Below are positions 5,521 to 6,986 of a DNA stretch of 6,986 nucleotides, piece after piece (positions within the stretch are counted from its first letter, which is position 1; the number at the start of each line of letters is the position of its first letter). The notes below the pieces were generated by a model. The model did no database searches. It was not told the origin of the DNA and saw only the letters and a program-made list of their open reading frames with translations. Position numbers and translations under genes: made by a program. The stretch lies in the NCBI GenBank assembly GCA_009695395.1, contig SIBB01000187.1:1-6986 (forward strand), given 5' to 3'. Source of the DNA: Pedosphaera sp. (lineage in GTDB: Bacteria; Verrucomicrobiota; Verrucomicrobiia; Limisphaerales; SXTU01).

Positions 5521-6980
5521 TCGACCTCCTTCTTCTTTTTCTTCTTCGCTGGTTTCATGGACGGATCGTAATCCGGATTCGGCTTCATCACCTCGGCTCC
5601 GACTTCTTTCCTCCAGGTTTCGAGTTCGCGGCGCAGTTCATCGACCTTGGCGGTTTGTTCGGCGGCGAGGCTCTTGGTTTCGCTGAGGTCATCGCTGAGG
5701 TGGTAGAGTTCGATGCCTTCGGGATCGAAGGTCTCAATGAGTTTCCACGCTCCCTTTCGGATGACGCTGCTGGGGACGCTGGAGGGATGCTCGTTGTAGT
5801 GCGGGTAATGCCAGAAGAGCGAACGCGCGGGCAGTGGGCCTTCGCCGGTGAGCACGGATTGAAGATTCACGCCGTCCATGTGCTGATGCGGACGCTGCGG
5901 TTGTCCAGTCACAGCGAGGCAGGTGGGATAGAGATCGGTGCTGGTGACAGGTTCACTCACGACGCTGCCCGCTTTGGCGACGCCGGGCCATTTGATGATC
6001 AGCGGCACGCGGATGCCGCCTTCGTAATACGCGCCCTTGTTCGCTCGGAGCGGTGCGTTGCTGGTGGCGTTGTAGAAACCGCCGTTGTCGCTGGTGAAGA
6101 TGATGACGGTGTTTTGATCGAGCTTCAGTTCCTTGAGCGTCGCCAGCACCCGGCCCACGCTTTCATCCACGCTCTCGACCATCGCGGCATACTCGGGTTT
6201 GCCCTGGCGCTGGGCTTCTGGGATCCGCTCGTATTTGGCGATCATGTCGGCCTTGGCCTGCAAGGGCGTGTGGACGCCGTAGTGCGGGAAGTAGAGGAAG
6301 AACGGCTTGTCCCGCGTGTCGCGGATGAACTTCACCGCCTCGTCGGTGAGCCGGTCGGTGAGATACTCGCCGGGTTTGCCATCGGGGAGGACATTCCATG
6401 TTGCCCGCTTGCCAGTCGTCGGAATCGACCAATCGCCCGCATACGGAAAGAAGTAGCTGCCGGGCGCACCGTGCGCGTTGCCGGCGATGTTCACGTCAAA
6501 GCCATGATGCTCGGGCAGCGAGAACGGCTCGCTGCCGAGATGCCACTTGCCAATGCTCGCTGTGCGATAACCGCTTTCGCGCAGCGCCTCCGCCAACGTG
6601 ACTTCCTCCAGCGGCACTCCGCGCACGAATCGTCCCTCGCGCAGTTTCGACTTCGGGTTCCAACGACCCGAAGGCAACCAGTCGGTGAGGAGCAAACGCG
6701 CAGGATATTTGCCTGTTAGCACAGCGGCCCGCGTCGGCGAGCAGACGGCGCAGGCTGCATAAGCATCCGTGAATCGCACACCTTCCTTCGCGAGACGGTC
6801 AATGTTCGGTGTCTGGTAAAACGTGCTGCCCTGGCATCCGAGATCCCGCCAGCCGAGGTCGTCGATAAGGAAGATGATGATGTTGGGTTTGGTTGCGGGC
6901 TTGGGCGCATCGGCAGCATGCAGCTCGGCCAGTGGTGAGAGCAGCAGGGCGGTGAGGAGGGTGAGTTTCATGGCTGTCAT
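5517..6980 (-). CDS. Secreted arylsulfatase A-type sulfatase
   Basis: A formylglycine sulfatase of 487 residues, complete in the window. The signal peptide covers residues 4-22 (KLTLLTALLLSPLAELHA). Catalytic features in order: metal-binding Asp40-Asp41 in FLIDDLGW, Cys80 in CSPTR (converted to formylglycine by a separate maturation enzyme not in this window), Lys145 and His147 in GKWHLG, His237 in GVHTPLQ, Asp298-Asn299 in TSDNGG, and Lys315 in RANKGAYYEGGIRVP. The last block and 'STDLYPT' fit the arylsulfatase A group often numbered S1_16, seen with galactose, fucose and other sulfated glycans; subfamily is by eye only. ATG 6980 is outermost, but only 6 nt upstream are visible; ATG 6971 (Met4) is equally plausible and starts right at the signal peptide. 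The C-terminus has six consecutive lysines (479-484) before EVE, and these purine-rich codons carry the next gene's ribosome site. First gene of the visible operon. Confidence 0.95.
   Translation of the reverse strand: MTAMKLTLLTALLLSPLAELHAADAPKPATKPNIIIFLIDDLGWRDLGCQGSTFYQTPNIDRLAKEGVRFTDAYAACAVCSPTRAAVLTGKYPARLLLTDWLPSGRWNPKSKLREGRFVRGVPLEEVTLAEALRESGYRTASIGKWHLGSEPFSLPEHHGFDVNIAGNAHGAPGSYFFPYAGDWSIPTTGKRATWNVLPDGKPGEYLTDRLTDEAVKFIRDTRDKPFFLYFPHYGVHTPLQAKADMIAKYERIPEAQRQGKPEYAAMVESVDESVGRVLATLKELKLDQNTVIIFTSDNGGFYNATSNAPLRANKGAYYEGGIRVPLIIKWPGVAKAGSVVSEPVTSTDLYPTCLAVTGQPQRPHQHMDGVNLQSVLTGEGPLPARSLFWHYPHYNEHPSSVPSSVIRKGAWKLIETFDPEGIELYHLSDDLSETKSLAAEQTAKVDELRRELETWRKEVGAEVMKPNPDYDPSMKPAKKKKKKEVE
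5524..5531 (-). promoter_or_regulatory. Shine-Dalgarno site (AAGGAGGT) for the esterase starting at 5520
   Basis: On the minus strand AAGGAGGT lies 3 nt before the GTG at 5520, inside the last codons (Lys-Glu-Val) of the upstream sulfatase. It is a full match to the bacterial anti-Shine-Dalgarno sequence at short spacing, and it supports the non-ATG GTG start. Confidence 0.8.
5530..5544 (-). repeat. 15-nt purine tract coding a poly-lysine tail, copy 2 (partner 921-935)
   Basis: Identical to 921-935. Here it encodes part of the six-lysine run (residues 479-484) of the upstream sulfatase and leads directly into the AAGGAGGT ribosome site of the next gene. Confidence 0.55.
6897..6935 (-). repeat. 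39-nt imperfect direct repeat of a sulfatase signal-peptide junction, copy 2 (partner 292-330)
   Basis: Lies in the intact sulfatase gene and codes for the end of its signal peptide and first mature residues. It is the counterpart of the segment in the broken sulfatase fragment at 169-333, where the sequence upstream of this point is replaced by unrelated coding text. Confidence 0.6.
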
Positions 6981-6986
6981 CGTTTT

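Noticed and set aside
5655..6719. Plus-strand open frame (354 codons) opposite the arylsulfatase
   Set aside because: Antisense shadow; its apparent Val/Ala/Glu-rich protein character mirrors the codon structure of the sulfatase.
1..6986. CRISPR array, tRNA/rRNA genes, insertion sequence or phage genes
   Set aside because: No regularly spaced repeats, no tRNA-like cloverleaf, no transposase or terminal inverted repeats were seen. The mosaic locus shows no mobile-element signature at its junctions.

Overview
The window is a compact, one-directional gene cluster from a GC-rich bacterium that degrades complex glycans, most likely a member of the PVC group (Verrucomicrobiota or Planctomycetota). 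I infer this from several secreted formylglycine sulfatases next to sialate O-acetylesterase-type esterases, from signal peptides ending in 'LHAADAPKPN'-like text, and from a DUF1552-type Tat-exported protein start. No ribosomal or other marker gene is present, so the phylum is an inference. Every supported gene is on the minus strand, so transcription runs from high to low coordinates.

Layout in the direction of transcription: (1) an arylsulfatase A-type sulfatase, 6980 to 5517; (2) a sialate O-acetylesterase-family protein, 5520 to 3979; (3) a second, diverged esterase paralogue, 3975 to 2404; (4) an iduronate-2-sulfatase-like sulfatase, 2407 to 914; (5) a damaged mosaic locus, 917 to 169, with a sialidase N-terminal half, a short Trp-rich stretch of unknown origin and the first part of another sulfatase; (6) the first 43 codons of a Tat-exported DUF1552-like protein, 129 running off the left edge. 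The first five are joined by 4-nt stop/start overlaps (GTGA, GTGA, ATGA) or a 3-nt gap, so they read as one translationally coupled operon. The promoter should lie to the right of the window. No gene-free stretch exceeds 40 nt, and I see no RNA gene, CRISPR array, insertion sequence or convincing terminator.

The four intact enzymes all have secretion signals and would act outside the cytoplasm. The esterases would remove O-acetyl groups and the sulfatases sulfate esters from a decorated glycan, giving glycosidases access. The sialidase remnant hints that the ancestral substrate was a sialylated, O-acetylated, sulfated glycan such as a mucin-type or animal glycoconjugate. The sialidase is no longer complete here, and esterases of this family also act on non-sialic substrates.

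The most unusual item is the mosaic at 169-917: pieces of at least two enzyme families in one uninterrupted frame, preceded by an apparent one-base frameshift that separates it from a well-placed, coupled start codon. A second point is that both intact sulfatases end in a poly-lysine tail whose purine-rich codons lie immediately before the start of the next gene. I see decayed and economical gene architecture here, not clear evidence of a wholly new system.
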